This document shows, in pieces, positions 9,182 to 17,101 of a DNA stretch of 64,000 nt (positions are counted from its first letter, which is position 1; every line of letters begins with the position of its first letter). The DNA comes from an uncultured Bacteroidales bacterium. Its GTDB lineage: Bacteria > Bacteroidota > Bacteroidia > Bacteroidales > Paludibacteraceae. The stretch covers positions 44,972 to 108,971 of the forward strand of contig CADCEV010000006.1 in the NCBI GenBank assembly GCA_902800525.1, given 5' to 3'. Below the pieces are notes generated by a model. The model had not been told where the DNA came from and searched no databases. It saw nothing but the letters and a program-made list of their open reading frames with translations. The position numbers and the translations under genes are program-made.

Positions 9182-10441
9182 ATGAAGACAATACTATTTA
9201 TATTGGCATTTGTAGCCACCTATATGGGACGGGTCGTGGATAACAAAGGCGTGCCGGTGGCATATGCGACCGTATATCCGGAGATTGCGCCGGAATGGGG
9301 AACGGCAACCAATAATGACGGCGTGTTCTCGTTTGAGGCGAATTTGACCAAAGACAGCCGGATCATCATTTCCTATATCGGATATGAGAAACGGACGATT
9401 CAAGCCAAAGATTGCTTAGCAGAGAATGATTCTAATTTTCAAACGCCGGTCTTTACGCTGATGGAGCAACCGATTGCGTTGCAGGAGACCGTAGTAGCCG
9501 CCAAAGCCGGCAAGCAGAAGAACAAACGCAAACAGATGGCGGCTCTACTCCACTCCGTGTATGTGAAGTTGGAAGAAGAGTTTCCCGATGAGGCGGCTCT
9601 ATACAAGGTGGTGAGCGATGTACGGATGAACAGCGACAGCAGTACTTGGGGCATGGAACAGATGATTGCGAATATCGTTGTACTGCCGGAAGCGGGCAAG
9701 GAAGGAAGGGACAGCGTGCAGTTCCAAGGACGGTATTGCAAGCGTTTCTTTGATGCCGAAAAGCGTGCGATGGCGGATTCGATTTTAGCCGGCGATATGA
9801 TCGAGCGTTTGGAGCAAAAGAGCAAAGAGAAAAATGGACGCAAGGCGATTGCGGCTGTGGATAGCGGCGTGGTAGTTCATCGTGCGTTATTCAGTATGGG
9901 CAATATGCGTTATGACTTTGAGCAAGCCATGACAGATACAAAGCATTGGACAGTTTCGAATGAGTCGGAAGGAGAGACGGTATTAACACATACTCAGAAG
10001 ATTAACCGCTATTTGGGTTGCTTTCAGATGGTGTATTTGCGGCACTACATAGTGGATTCGGAAACCTATTCCGTCCGTCGTTTCTCCGAGCATGCAGAAG
10101 TGAAAGTGACCATTCCTTTCGGCGTCAAACTGAATGCGGATCAGTTGCAGATGTTGAACCTGATCAACATGGGCGAGAAGCAGATTGAGAAATTTCGGCT
10201 AAAAAAAATGAACGGGGAAATCGACTACAACACCATTTATCAGCGTCGGGACGGTTTGGTATATATATTAGAAAAGAACATGCACGTACACGCGCATATA
10301 TTAGGGAGCAAAAAAGCGGAAGTGCCGATCATGGTGAAGGCGACGCAACGCGTTACGGAATTGCAGACTGAAGGCGTTCAACCGCTTCGCGCGGAAGAAA
10401 TAACACGGCGCGTAAAACGCGAGATAGTGGAATTATACTAA
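9182..10441 (+). CDS. Secreted protein with carboxypeptidase-D-regulatory-like domain
   Basis: 419 residues. A short signal-like hydrophobic start (MKTILFILAFVATYMG) runs into GRVVDNKGVPVAYATVYPE...GTATNNDGVFSF...IISYIGYEKR, the CarboxypepD_reg-like beta-sandwich common at the N-terminus of Bacteroidetes outer-membrane proteins. The next segment (about 100-400) is charged and has a beta-rich middle (MRYDFEQAM, LGCFQMVYLRHYIVDSETYSVRRFSEHAEV). It lacks a TonB plug or barrel, so it is not a SusC homologue. It follows serB by 24 bp and may be cotranscribed. The function is unknown; periplasmic or outer-membrane location is inferred. Confidence 0.7.
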   Translation: MKTILFILAFVATYMGRVVDNKGVPVAYATVYPEIAPEWGTATNNDGVFSFEANLTKDSRIIISYIGYEKRTIQAKDCLAENDSNFQTPVFTLMEQPIALQETVVAAKAGKQKNKRKQMAALLHSVYVKLEEEFPDEAALYKVVSDVRMNSDSSTWGMEQMIANIVVLPEAGKEGRDSVQFQGRYCKRFFDAEKRAMADSILAGDMIERLEQKSKEKNGRKAIAAVDSGVVVHRALFSMGNMRYDFEQAMTDTKHWTVSNESEGETVLTHTQKINRYLGCFQMVYLRHYIVDSETYSVRRFSEHAEVKVTIPFGVKLNADQLQMLNLINMGEKQIEKFRLKKMNGEIDYNTIYQRRDGLVYILEKNMHVHAHILGSKKAEVPIMVKATQRVTELQTEGVQPLRAEEITRRVKREIVELY

Positions 10442-10466
10442 AAAAATTACAAAAAATGCAGTAAAA

Positions 10467-10498
10467 CTTGCATAATTCAAAAAAATGTTGTACCTTTG
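10467..10498 (+). promoter_or_regulatory. Promoter of tRNA-Gly / RNase P RNA
   Basis: CTTG (10467-10470), 20-nt spacer starting CATAATTC, TACCTTTG (10491-10498), then CA. It ends 18 nt before the tRNA. Confidence 0.75.
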
Positions 10499-10516
10499 CA
10501 TCGTTTTTTTGAAAAT

Positions 10517-10587
10517 GCGGTGTTAGCACATCGGTAGTGCATCGGCTTCCCAAGCCGAGGAGGCGGGTTCGATTCCCGTACACCGCT
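10517..10587 (+). tRNA. tRNA-Gly (anticodon CCC)
   Basis: The acceptor arms GCGGTGT and ACACCGC pair perfectly. The anticodon stem TCGGC/GCCGA closes the loop TTCCCAA, giving anticodon CCC. The T arm CGGGTTCGATTCCCG is canonical. CCA is not encoded. It has its own strong promoter and lies just before the RNase P RNA gene, with which it may be cotranscribed. Confidence 0.95.
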
Positions 10588-10640
10588 CTATCGCGTGAGC
10601 TACGGCTCAAAAGGAAGATGAACATTGAAAGACGAACAAA

Positions 10641-10953
10641 AAGCAAGCCGGTCTATCGCTGCTGAGGGAAAGAAAAGCACCAGTGCTTTAATCTCATCGG
10701 CAGAGGAAAGTCCGGGCAGCACAGAGCACCACAGCGGTTAATGGCCGTCAGGCAGCAATGTTTGGTCCCTGCTACAGAGACGAGAAAAGTGAAACGAGCA
10801 CACTGTGGGCTGCAATTCCAAGTAAACCGATGTCTGAGCGCTGCTCGCGTAAGTCGGAGGGTAGGAAGCGATAGAAACACGTGGTAACACGTCGTTCGAG
10901 ATTAATGATAGACGCTGCTTCGGCAGTACAGAACCCGGCTTATAGGTTTGCTT
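10641..10953 (+). ncRNA. rnpB: RNase P RNA
   Basis: The catalytic RNA that trims the 5' ends of tRNA precursors. The universally conserved GAGGAAAGTCCGGGC (CR-I region, near 10705-10720) and ACAGAACCCGGCTTATAG near the 3' end are both present. The outer P1 helix forms from AAGCAAGCC (10641) and GGTTTGCTT (10945-10953) with one G-T pair, which defines the ends. The order tRNA then rnpB, and the YihY gene starting 26 bp after, is noted. Exact ends are approximate. Confidence 0.93.
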
Positions 10954-10978
10954 TGAGTTCGACTACTTCATAAACACC

Positions 10979-12298
10979 ATGAAAATAAAGTTCTCCGATA
11001 TTATAAAATTTCTGCGCTATGACATGTGGCGCGTGACAAAGACCGAATACAACGGTTTCTTTCAGCGTATCGGCTATGGACTTATCCGCACGATCGTGTT
11101 GGTAGTGCGTGGTTTTACCAGTAAGAACCTGAACGATACCGCAAAGAGCCTCACTTACTCGCTGATTTTCTCGATTGTTCCTATTTTGGCGATGATCGTA
11201 GCCGTGGCAAAGGGTTTCGGTGTGTCGGATGTAATAGAGAAACAACTGAATACCTCCTTTTTAGGTGAGACGAACATGGTTCCGACGATCATGTCAATGG
11301 TTGACCGGTACTTGGAGACCGCACAAGGCGGCGTGTTCATCGGAATCGGTATTCTGATTCTTCTTTGGGCGATTTATTCGTTCTTTCAGTCCGTGGAGAC
11401 CGCCTTTAACATGATATGGAATGTACGCAAATCGCGTTCCATACTGCGTCAGGCAACAACCTATATTGCGATTGTAGTGCTGATACCGGTAATGATTGTT
11501 TGCAGCGCAGGTATTAACATTTTTGTTCATACGACGGTGGAAAGTGCAGCGCATTTGGAGATTGTGAACGATTACATGCGGGCGAACGGCGTCAAGTTCT
11601 TCCAGTTCGTCATCGTGTGGGTCTTTTTTATCTGGATGTACATGGCGATACCGAATACCAAAGTGCGTTTTACGAGTGCGCTCATTCCGGGTATAGTAAT
11701 GGGTACATTATTCCAGTTGCTGCAAATGTTATCGGTTTATTTGATTGCTATGTTGAGCCGAACCAGCATTGTGTACGGTGCGTTTGCCACGATACCTATT
11801 TTGATGACCTGGTTGCAATACACAAGTCTGCTGATTCTGATAGGCGCAGAGATGAGTTACGCCATACAAAACAACGAAGAATTCGAGTACGAGCAGGACG
11901 TAAACAGCATGTCCAGGCGCTATAAAGACTTCATTATGCTCTATCTGCTCAATGTGATTGTAAAGCGCTTCGAAGCAGACGAAGAGCCGCTTACTGCACA
12001 CGAGTTAGCCATTCGCGACCATTTACCTATCCGTTTAGTTAATCAATTATTGGGGCGTATGACCGAGACAGGGTTGCTTCGTGAAGTGTATGTAGAAGGC
12101 AAAGAGGACCGCACTTTTCAGCCGGCAATGGATACCCATAAGATCTCTATCGGCCTGGTGGCAGACCGTATTGAGAAGCAAGGAACAGAGGAGTTCCTGC
12201 AATCGCCATCGCCGGAAATGCAGGCATTTTGGGATAACTATACCGCCCTTTTGGAGAAATACCGGTCACTCGATTCCGTATTGATAAACGAACTATAA
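10979..12298 (+). CDS. YihY/BrkB (UPF0761) family inner-membrane protein
   Basis: 439 residues. After a cytoplasmic N-terminus, GFTSKNLNDTAKSLTYSLIFSIVPILAMIVAVAKGF is the family's conserved first part, followed by about six hydrophobic segments (among them GVFIGIGILILLWAIYSFFQSVETAFNMIWNV, TYIAIVVLIPVMIVCSAGI, FVIVWVFFIWMYMAIP, ALIPGIVMGTLFQLLQML, and TSLLILIGAEMSYAIQN). The C-terminal 130 residues are soluble and resemble a winged-helix (LAIRDHLPIRLVNQLLGRMTETGLLREV). Length exceeds the roughly 300-residue minimal family because of this tail. Often misnamed ribonuclease BN; the real role is unknown. It begins only 26 bp after rnpB, so it is probably read from the same promoter. Confidence 0.85.
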   Translation: MKIKFSDIIKFLRYDMWRVTKTEYNGFFQRIGYGLIRTIVLVVRGFTSKNLNDTAKSLTYSLIFSIVPILAMIVAVAKGFGVSDVIEKQLNTSFLGETNMVPTIMSMVDRYLETAQGGVFIGIGILILLWAIYSFFQSVETAFNMIWNVRKSRSILRQATTYIAIVVLIPVMIVCSAGINIFVHTTVESAAHLEIVNDYMRANGVKFFQFVIVWVFFIWMYMAIPNTKVRFTSALIPGIVMGTLFQLLQMLSVYLIAMLSRTSIVYGAFATIPILMTWLQYTSLLILIGAEMSYAIQNNEEFEYEQDVNSMSRRYKDFIMLYLLNVIVKRFEADEEPLTAHELAIRDHLPIRLVNQLLGRMTETGLLREVYVEGKEDRTFQPAMDTHKISIGLVADRIEKQGTEEFLQSPSPEMQAFWDNYTALLEKYRSLDSVLINEL

Positions 12299-12312
12299 AA
12301 ACAATATTAACC

Positions 12313-14166
12313 ATGAGAAAACAAGTATCTCTATTCTTGACGCTTCTGTTGGCAGGATGGCTGACAGCAGCTCCAAAAATCCAACAAGTAGAACCGCTGT
12401 GCTGGTGGACCAACATGCACACACCATTGACGTTGATGTTCCATGGCGAGGACTTAGCGGACGCACAAGTGAGCGTGAACCAGATCGTGCGCGGCAAAGT
12501 AGTCCGCGGGGCATGTTTGGGTCTCGTTCCGAAGACACAGCACAATGCCGAAAGTCCGAACTATCTGTTCGTGGACATGGAAGTAAATCAACCGGGTACG
12601 TACCGCATCACCTTGAAGAAAGGTAACAAGAAGGCGACCTGCGATTACGTGATCAGCGAGCGCCGTACGGGCAGCCGTGAGCGCAACAGTTTCACCCCGG
12701 CGGATGTGGTGTACCTCATTATGTCCGACCGTTTTGTAGATGGCGACGAGGCTAACAACAGCACAAAAGACACCCGTGAGAAGGCTGACAAGAACAACGT
12801 AAACGGACGTTGGGGAGGAGATATTCAAGGAATTATCAATTCGTTCGACCATATTGCCAAATTAGGTTGTACCGCTATCTGGCCAACTCCGATGTTGGGC
12901 GACGACGAAGAGGCATGGTCATACCACGGATATGCTTGCTCCGATTACTATCATATCGACCCGCGCTACGGCTCGAACGAGTTGTACGCACAGATGGTAG
13001 CTATCGCGCATGAGAAAGGGCTGAAGATCTTAATGGATATGGTTCCTAACCACTGTGGAGCAGCCCACTGGTGGATGAAAGATATGCCCTATCAGAACTG
13101 GATCAACCAGTTCCCGGAGTTCACCAACACCAATAACGTCTTCACGGCGAACTATGATATCAATGCTTCGGAGTACGACCGTTTGCTGTCCAACCGCGGC
13201 TGGTTTGATCACCCGATGCCGGATATGAACTTGGAGAATCCTGATCTGCTGAAGTATTTCCAACAATGGGCTATTTGGTGGATCGAGTACGCCAACTTAG
13301 ACGGTCTGCGCGTGGATACATACCCGTATATCGAGAAGATTCCGGGCAGCCAGTGGCTCAAAGCGATCCGCGAGGAGTACCCGAATATCAATATTGTAGG
13401 CGAATGTTGGACGCGTCCCGCTCCGGCAGTAGCTTATTGGCAAAGCGGCGCAAAGAACTTCGACGGCTTTGATTCAAACCTGCCGACCGTAATGGATTTC
13501 CCGGTAGAGGAAGCTATCCGTCAGGCATTGGAGAATGACGGTCAAGGCTGGGGTAATGGTCTGACCCGCGTCTATGACGCCATGACGATGGATTACATGT
13601 ACGCCGATGTGAACAAGCTGCTCACTTTCCTAGGCAACCACGACATGGCACGTATTACGGATGTAGTGAAAGACAAAGATTTGCGCCGTGTGAAGTTGGC
13701 ATATGTGCTTTTGGCCACTATGCGCGGTATTCCGCAAGTGCTTTACGGCGATGAGTATGCGATGACTTCCGCTTGCCCGGATCCGAGCAACCACTCGTAC
13801 TTGCGCGCTCCGCTGCCCCAAGGCGCAGAAGTGACCGAGAAAATGCAGGATATGTATGATTTCCAGAGCAAGTTGTTCCAGTGGCGCAAGTCCGAGCCGG
13901 TACTTCATTGGGGCAAGACGATGCATTTCCTGTCGCGCGACAACACATACGCATTCTTCCGTTATAATGAAAACGAGGCAGTATTCGTGTTCGCAAACGC
14001 ATCAGAAGAAGCACGTACTATTCCGACCGGAAACTACGCAGAGATCTTAGGCAAATACAATGCTGCCGGCATCAATCCGATGACCGGAGAAGTAGTGGAT
14101 TTGAGCCGCAAGGGTATCAAAGTTCCTGCTTTGGGAACTCTGATTGTTAAGCTGTCAAAACGTTAA
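12313..14166 (+). CDS. Neopullulanase/cyclomaltodextrinase-like GH13 glycoside hydrolase
   Basis: 617 residues with a signal peptide (MRKQVSLFLTLLLAGWLTAAP). An N-terminal beta domain (about 25-115, with LCWWTNMHTPLTLMFHG) matches the Cyc-maltodext_N domain that precedes the barrel in SusA-like enzymes. The GH13 barrel begins near YLIMSDRFVDGD. Catalytic residues are visible: nucleophile Asp in GLRVDTYPYIEK, acid/base Glu in NIVGECWT, and transition-state Asp in FLGNHDMAR. It should cut alpha-1,4-glucans or maltodextrins in the periplasm. It follows the YihY gene by 14 bp. No susCD pair is near, so it is not part of a typical starch-utilisation locus. Confidence 0.9.
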   Translation: MRKQVSLFLTLLLAGWLTAAPKIQQVEPLCWWTNMHTPLTLMFHGEDLADAQVSVNQIVRGKVVRGACLGLVPKTQHNAESPNYLFVDMEVNQPGTYRITLKKGNKKATCDYVISERRTGSRERNSFTPADVVYLIMSDRFVDGDEANNSTKDTREKADKNNVNGRWGGDIQGIINSFDHIAKLGCTAIWPTPMLGDDEEAWSYHGYACSDYYHIDPRYGSNELYAQMVAIAHEKGLKILMDMVPNHCGAAHWWMKDMPYQNWINQFPEFTNTNNVFTANYDINASEYDRLLSNRGWFDHPMPDMNLENPDLLKYFQQWAIWWIEYANLDGLRVDTYPYIEKIPGSQWLKAIREEYPNINIVGECWTRPAPAVAYWQSGAKNFDGFDSNLPTVMDFPVEEAIRQALENDGQGWGNGLTRVYDAMTMDYMYADVNKLLTFLGNHDMARITDVVKDKDLRRVKLAYVLLATMRGIPQVLYGDEYAMTSACPDPSNHSYLRAPLPQGAEVTEKMQDMYDFQSKLFQWRKSEPVLHWGKTMHFLSRDNTYAFFRYNENEAVFVFANASEEARTIPTGNYAEILGKYNAAGINPMTGEVVDLSRKGIKVPALGTLIVKLSKR

Positions 14167-14198
14167 ACTGTTAAATCGTTAAACCGTTAAGCTGTTAA

Positions 14199-14384
14199 AT
14201 GGTTAGCGCACAAGGAATACAAAAGACGTGTCCGCGTTGCGGCGCGTCTTTTGTGTGTACACACGATGCTTTTTGCCAGTGTGTGGGAATACGGCTGAAC
14301 GAAAATGCGCGCGAGTATCTTCGCACGCACTATTCGGATTGTTTGTGTAGAAAATGTCTGGAGGAGATAGGTAGCCTATACTAA
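14199..14384 (+). CDS. Cysteine-rich CWC family small protein
   Basis: 61 residues with eight Cys arranged as CPRCGASFVC, then HDAFCQC, then CLCRKCLEEIG. This matches the Cys_rich_CWC family (probable zinc-binding protein of unknown role). No signal peptide, so cytoplasmic. It follows the GH13 gene after a 32-bp gap made of fuzzy GTTAAA/CGTTAA repeats (14163-14195). Confidence 0.75.
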   Translation: MVSAQGIQKTCPRCGASFVCTHDAFCQCVGIRLNENAREYLRTHYSDCLCRKCLEEIGSLY

Positions 14385-14402
14385 CCTTCCCTAAAGGGAA
14401 GG
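14385..14402. repeat. Short perfect palindrome after the CWC gene
   Basis: CCTTCCC-TAAA-GGGAAGG begins just after the stop codon. No T-run follows, so a terminator role is weak. A sister palindrome lies inside the btuF-like gene at 14852-14868. Confidence 0.7.
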
Positions 14403-14422
14403 AACATAGATTTATAAGACAG

Positions 14423-15496
14423 TTAGTACAATCTATTGGCGAAATGGAGCACGGAGTCGGGGGCGTTATTCAGAATATGAATGACGTCCTCTAACATTTC
14501 TTCAGGATGCACTACTCCCCTCTCCCAGAAATTATTCTGCCCGGCAGAAAGACGTTGTTTGCGCCAGTTATAGACACGTCCTTCCTGGTACGCTTTGAAC
14601 CAAGTGTGCTTCTCGTCTATCTCTTTCAGTTCCTGCAAGGAATTTCCTCCTGCTCCGACCCATACGTCCGCGTCATGGAAATAACGCAATGTTTCCTCTA
14701 TGGTCAAAGGGATAGAAGTAGCACGCTCATCGTCATAGAATGGATATGCGGCTCCTGCATCTTTGAAGAGGTATGCCAGGTAGTTCTTGCCGGAAGGCAC
14801 GTACCATGTACCGCGGAAATTATTGCCGGAGAGGATTGAAACCCCACCCGACCTCCCCTCAAGGGAGGAGAAAGAAGACCGCTCATTGACACTGGCTGAT
14901 AGACTGAGATAGCGGGTTTCCACTTCGTGGAAGATGGAGTCGGCTTCTGGGAGTTTACCGGTAAGGGCACCAAGGACGCGGATCCATTCGGCGCGCGCTA
15001 AAGGAGAGCCTTCTAACCATTCGTTGATATAAATCGTGAAGACGCCGAGTTTCTCCAAACGTGCTGCCTCCAAGTTATCATACTGGCCATAGTTGACCGC
15101 CAAAAGGGCATCCAAGCCGGCTTGTAAGACGCGCTCCGCGCTGGGTTTCATGGAGTCGCCGAGGTCTATTTCATTCCCTTTGAGAGGCGTGTAGATGAGT
15201 TCGGGGTTGCAGACTGCTACAAGATGATCCATGGCATCAAGGGCATAGAGAAACCCGACCTGCACGGTACTCATCGTACCCAAACGGAACAAGGGCTCTT
15301 TGACACAAAGGCGTTGGTAAGGCTGAAAGACCTCTACCACGACGCCGGTATCGGTCTCTGTAATCTGAAAGCCCGTGGCGTACTTGTTGCCGGCAGGTAC
15401 ACTACCCTGCTCCGCCGAGTGCTTAGCGCACCCGACGAAACAGAGGAGAAGTACGATGTACAATGTACTATGTACTATGTACGAGAATGATCTCAT
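14423..15496 (-). CDS. btuF: BtuF-like substrate-binding lipoprotein of a B12/metal-chelate ABC importer
   Basis: 357 residues. The start MRSFSYIVHSTLYIVLLLCFVGC is a lipoprotein signal with the lipobox Cys at residue 23. The body fits the class III periplasmic-binding fold of BtuF/FepB: GTMSTVQVGFLYALDAMDHLVAVCNPE, a PSAERVLQAGLDALLAVNYGQYDNLEAARLEKLGV segment, and a C-terminal domain ending AGQNNFWERGVVHPEEMLEDVIHIL. Its ATG shares a base with the TAA of the upstream DUF4465 gene (TAATG), so it is the last gene of the riboswitch-led operon. B12 is therefore the likely ligand. BtuC and BtuD are not in the window. A GC-rich palindrome is inserted in frame near residues 208-220, and part of the signal peptide is encoded by a fuzzy repeat. 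Confidence 0.82.
   Translation of the reverse strand: MRSFSYIVHSTLYIVLLLCFVGCAKHSAEQGSVPAGNKYATGFQITETDTGVVVEVFQPYQRLCVKEPLFRLGTMSTVQVGFLYALDAMDHLVAVCNPELIYTPLKGNEIDLGDSMKPSAERVLQAGLDALLAVNYGQYDNLEAARLEKLGVFTIYINEWLEGSPLARAEWIRVLGALTGKLPEADSIFHEVETRYLSLSASVNERSSFSSLEGRSGGVSILSGNNFRGTWYVPSGKNYLAYLFKDAGAAYPFYDDERATSIPLTIEETLRYFHDADVWVGAGGNSLQELKEIDEKHTWFKAYQEGRVYNWRKQRLSAGQNNFWERGVVHPEEMLEDVIHILNNAPDSVLHFANRLY
14852..14868. repeat. Palindrome inside the btuF coding region
   Basis: CCTCCC-CTCAA-GGGAGG, in frame, encodes part of a Ser/Gly/Arg-rich stretch (SSFSSLEGRSGG) that looks like an insertion between two conserved segments of the binding protein. It resembles the palindrome at 14385-14402. 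Confidence 0.7.
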
Positions 15497-17079
15497 TAGA
15501 GTTCTGCGCCTAAAACGTTATAAGTCTTGCCGTCGCGGATGATCAGCACTTGACCATTACGGATCACTTTCACCGCTTTCACAGCCGCGTTGGTGTTCTC
15601 GATAGCGGTTGGCTCTTTCGGGAATTGAGCGCGTTCCGGCTCTTTGTAGCCAAACGGAAGACTGCTACCAAAGTTATCCATCGCAAAGTATGCCGGCGTA
15701 TTCATATAACCATACGCTTCATCGCTACTCTTCATGGAGAAAGTCATACCATCAATTACACCCAGTGTACTCAGATCGACGTATGTCCATTCTGCAATGT
15801 ACGTGCCGGCAGAAGCCAAATCCACCTCAACCGTATCAACTGCTACACCATTCTTAATACCGATGCAATAGAGTACAAACCAATCTTCATCGCCGAATTT
15901 TTTGGCAAAGCCATCACCATTGCACATTGAAGTAACTGCGTAAGCAGTATTGTTCACGAAGAATCCAGGAACAACTTGTGCATCAAAGGTGATTGTGTCT
16001 GCTCCGTAGTAGTTCATATTCCAAACAGCAAAGTTCTCACCGGCATATGCGCCGCCATTAGCAGAACGATAAGGCTCCGTGAAACCGGTTGATGTATTCG
16101 CGGTCTCATTGGTTACTGTGAAAGCAGAATAATACTCACCCATTCCGGTGTTTCCACCATAATAGGTTTGGAAGTTGTAGTCCCCACTCTTCCATGTATT
16201 CCAGTTGAGTGCCGGTGCATCAGCTCCTTGCCAGCAAGTATCCGCCTTCGCGACATTCACTCCACCTTCTTCGTTCTCAAAGGTAGCAATCGGATTAGTA
16301 GTACTAATCACCAACTCGTCCATAGCAAAATAAAGAGCAGTATTAGCGAAACCATAACTTTGATCTGTAGAAGTCATTTCAAAGTTCAGACCATACGTTT
16401 TACCCAGCGGCGTGAGGTCAATCTTAACCCAGCCATCATTGAAGTTAGTGCCCTCTGCCAATTTATAGATAACCGGCTCTTTATCTTCATCATTATAGCC
16501 TTCATCATCAATTGCATAGATCTTGAGCGTTAACTCATCTTCAGCTGTGAATGCACGAGCGGAACCCAAACCTTCCTTGAGGTTTTTCATCGTAAGCGAA
16601 TTCTGGCAGATCTGTACGCTCTTGGGATAAAACTCACCGGAGAAAGTAACATGGCAAGGAGAGTAATCCAATAAAGCATATGCAGCATACTCCGAAAAAT
16701 AGCCAACGAGGAATGGTGTTCCAACACCAGCTACACCACCTTTAGCAACGCAAGCAAACTGGTTTGCGCTATCCACATCCATTTTACTTACTGTGAAACC
16801 CTCCCAAGAGGTACCACCATAATTTTCCTTTGTCGGGAGATGATCAAAGAAGAATGTGCCTTGATTCGTCTGAATTTGAGCATATAACGGATTCACACTA
16901 TACGTGCTGTCCATTACATTCTTCAGATCATTGTAATACGTAACCGGAGTGTGCTCCGTCTCATAAGCAATAGGATCTGAATTAAGATTTTGCGCCGTAG
17001 TGAGATCCAAAGTGATCACCTTGGCAGAAATACTCAGGCTTGCAAGAAGCGCTGATGCAAAAAAGAAAATCTTTTTCAT
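15496..17079 (-). CDS. Secreted protein with two DUF4465 domains, B12 operon
   Basis: 527 residues with a signal peptide (MKKIFFFASALLASLSISAKV). Two homologous halves can be aligned by eye: both contain a W-x-G-F-T/YSAFTVTNETA-like start, GG.Y.GENFAVWNMNYYG, and a repeat of YGF/YMNTALYFAMDELV versus YGYMNTPAYFAMDNFG near 235-255 and 445-460. This is the DUF4465 layout. The C-terminus ends AVKVIRNGQVLIIRDG then KTYNVLGAEL, nearly the same as the end of the next protein. It lies between btuG and btuF. DUF4465-type proteins beside BtuB-BtuG pairs are candidates for surface B12-binding accessory proteins; this is inference from position. Confidence 0.75.
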   Translation of the reverse strand: MKKIFFFASALLASLSISAKVITLDLTTAQNLNSDPIAYETEHTPVTYYNDLKNVMDSTYSVNPLYAQIQTNQGTFFFDHLPTKENYGGTSWEGFTVSKMDVDSANQFACVAKGGVAGVGTPFLVGYFSEYAAYALLDYSPCHVTFSGEFYPKSVQICQNSLTMKNLKEGLGSARAFTAEDELTLKIYAIDDEGYNDEDKEPVIYKLAEGTNFNDGWVKIDLTPLGKTYGLNFEMTSTDQSYGFANTALYFAMDELVISTTNPIATFENEEGGVNVAKADTCWQGADAPALNWNTWKSGDYNFQTYYGGNTGMGEYYSAFTVTNETANTSTGFTEPYRSANGGAYAGENFAVWNMNYYGADTITFDAQVVPGFFVNNTAYAVTSMCNGDGFAKKFGDEDWFVLYCIGIKNGVAVDTVEVDLASAGTYIAEWTYVDLSTLGVIDGMTFSMKSSDEAYGYMNTPAYFAMDNFGSSLPFGYKEPERAQFPKEPTAIENTNAAVKAVKVIRNGQVLIIRDGKTYNVLGAEL

Positions 17080-17101
17080 TTTGTTTGTAAATTTTGGTTA
17101 A

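Noticed and set aside
13030-13926. Long ORFs antisense to the neopullulanase-like gene
   Set aside because: Shadows of a GC-richer coding region with intact GH13 motifs on the plus strand.
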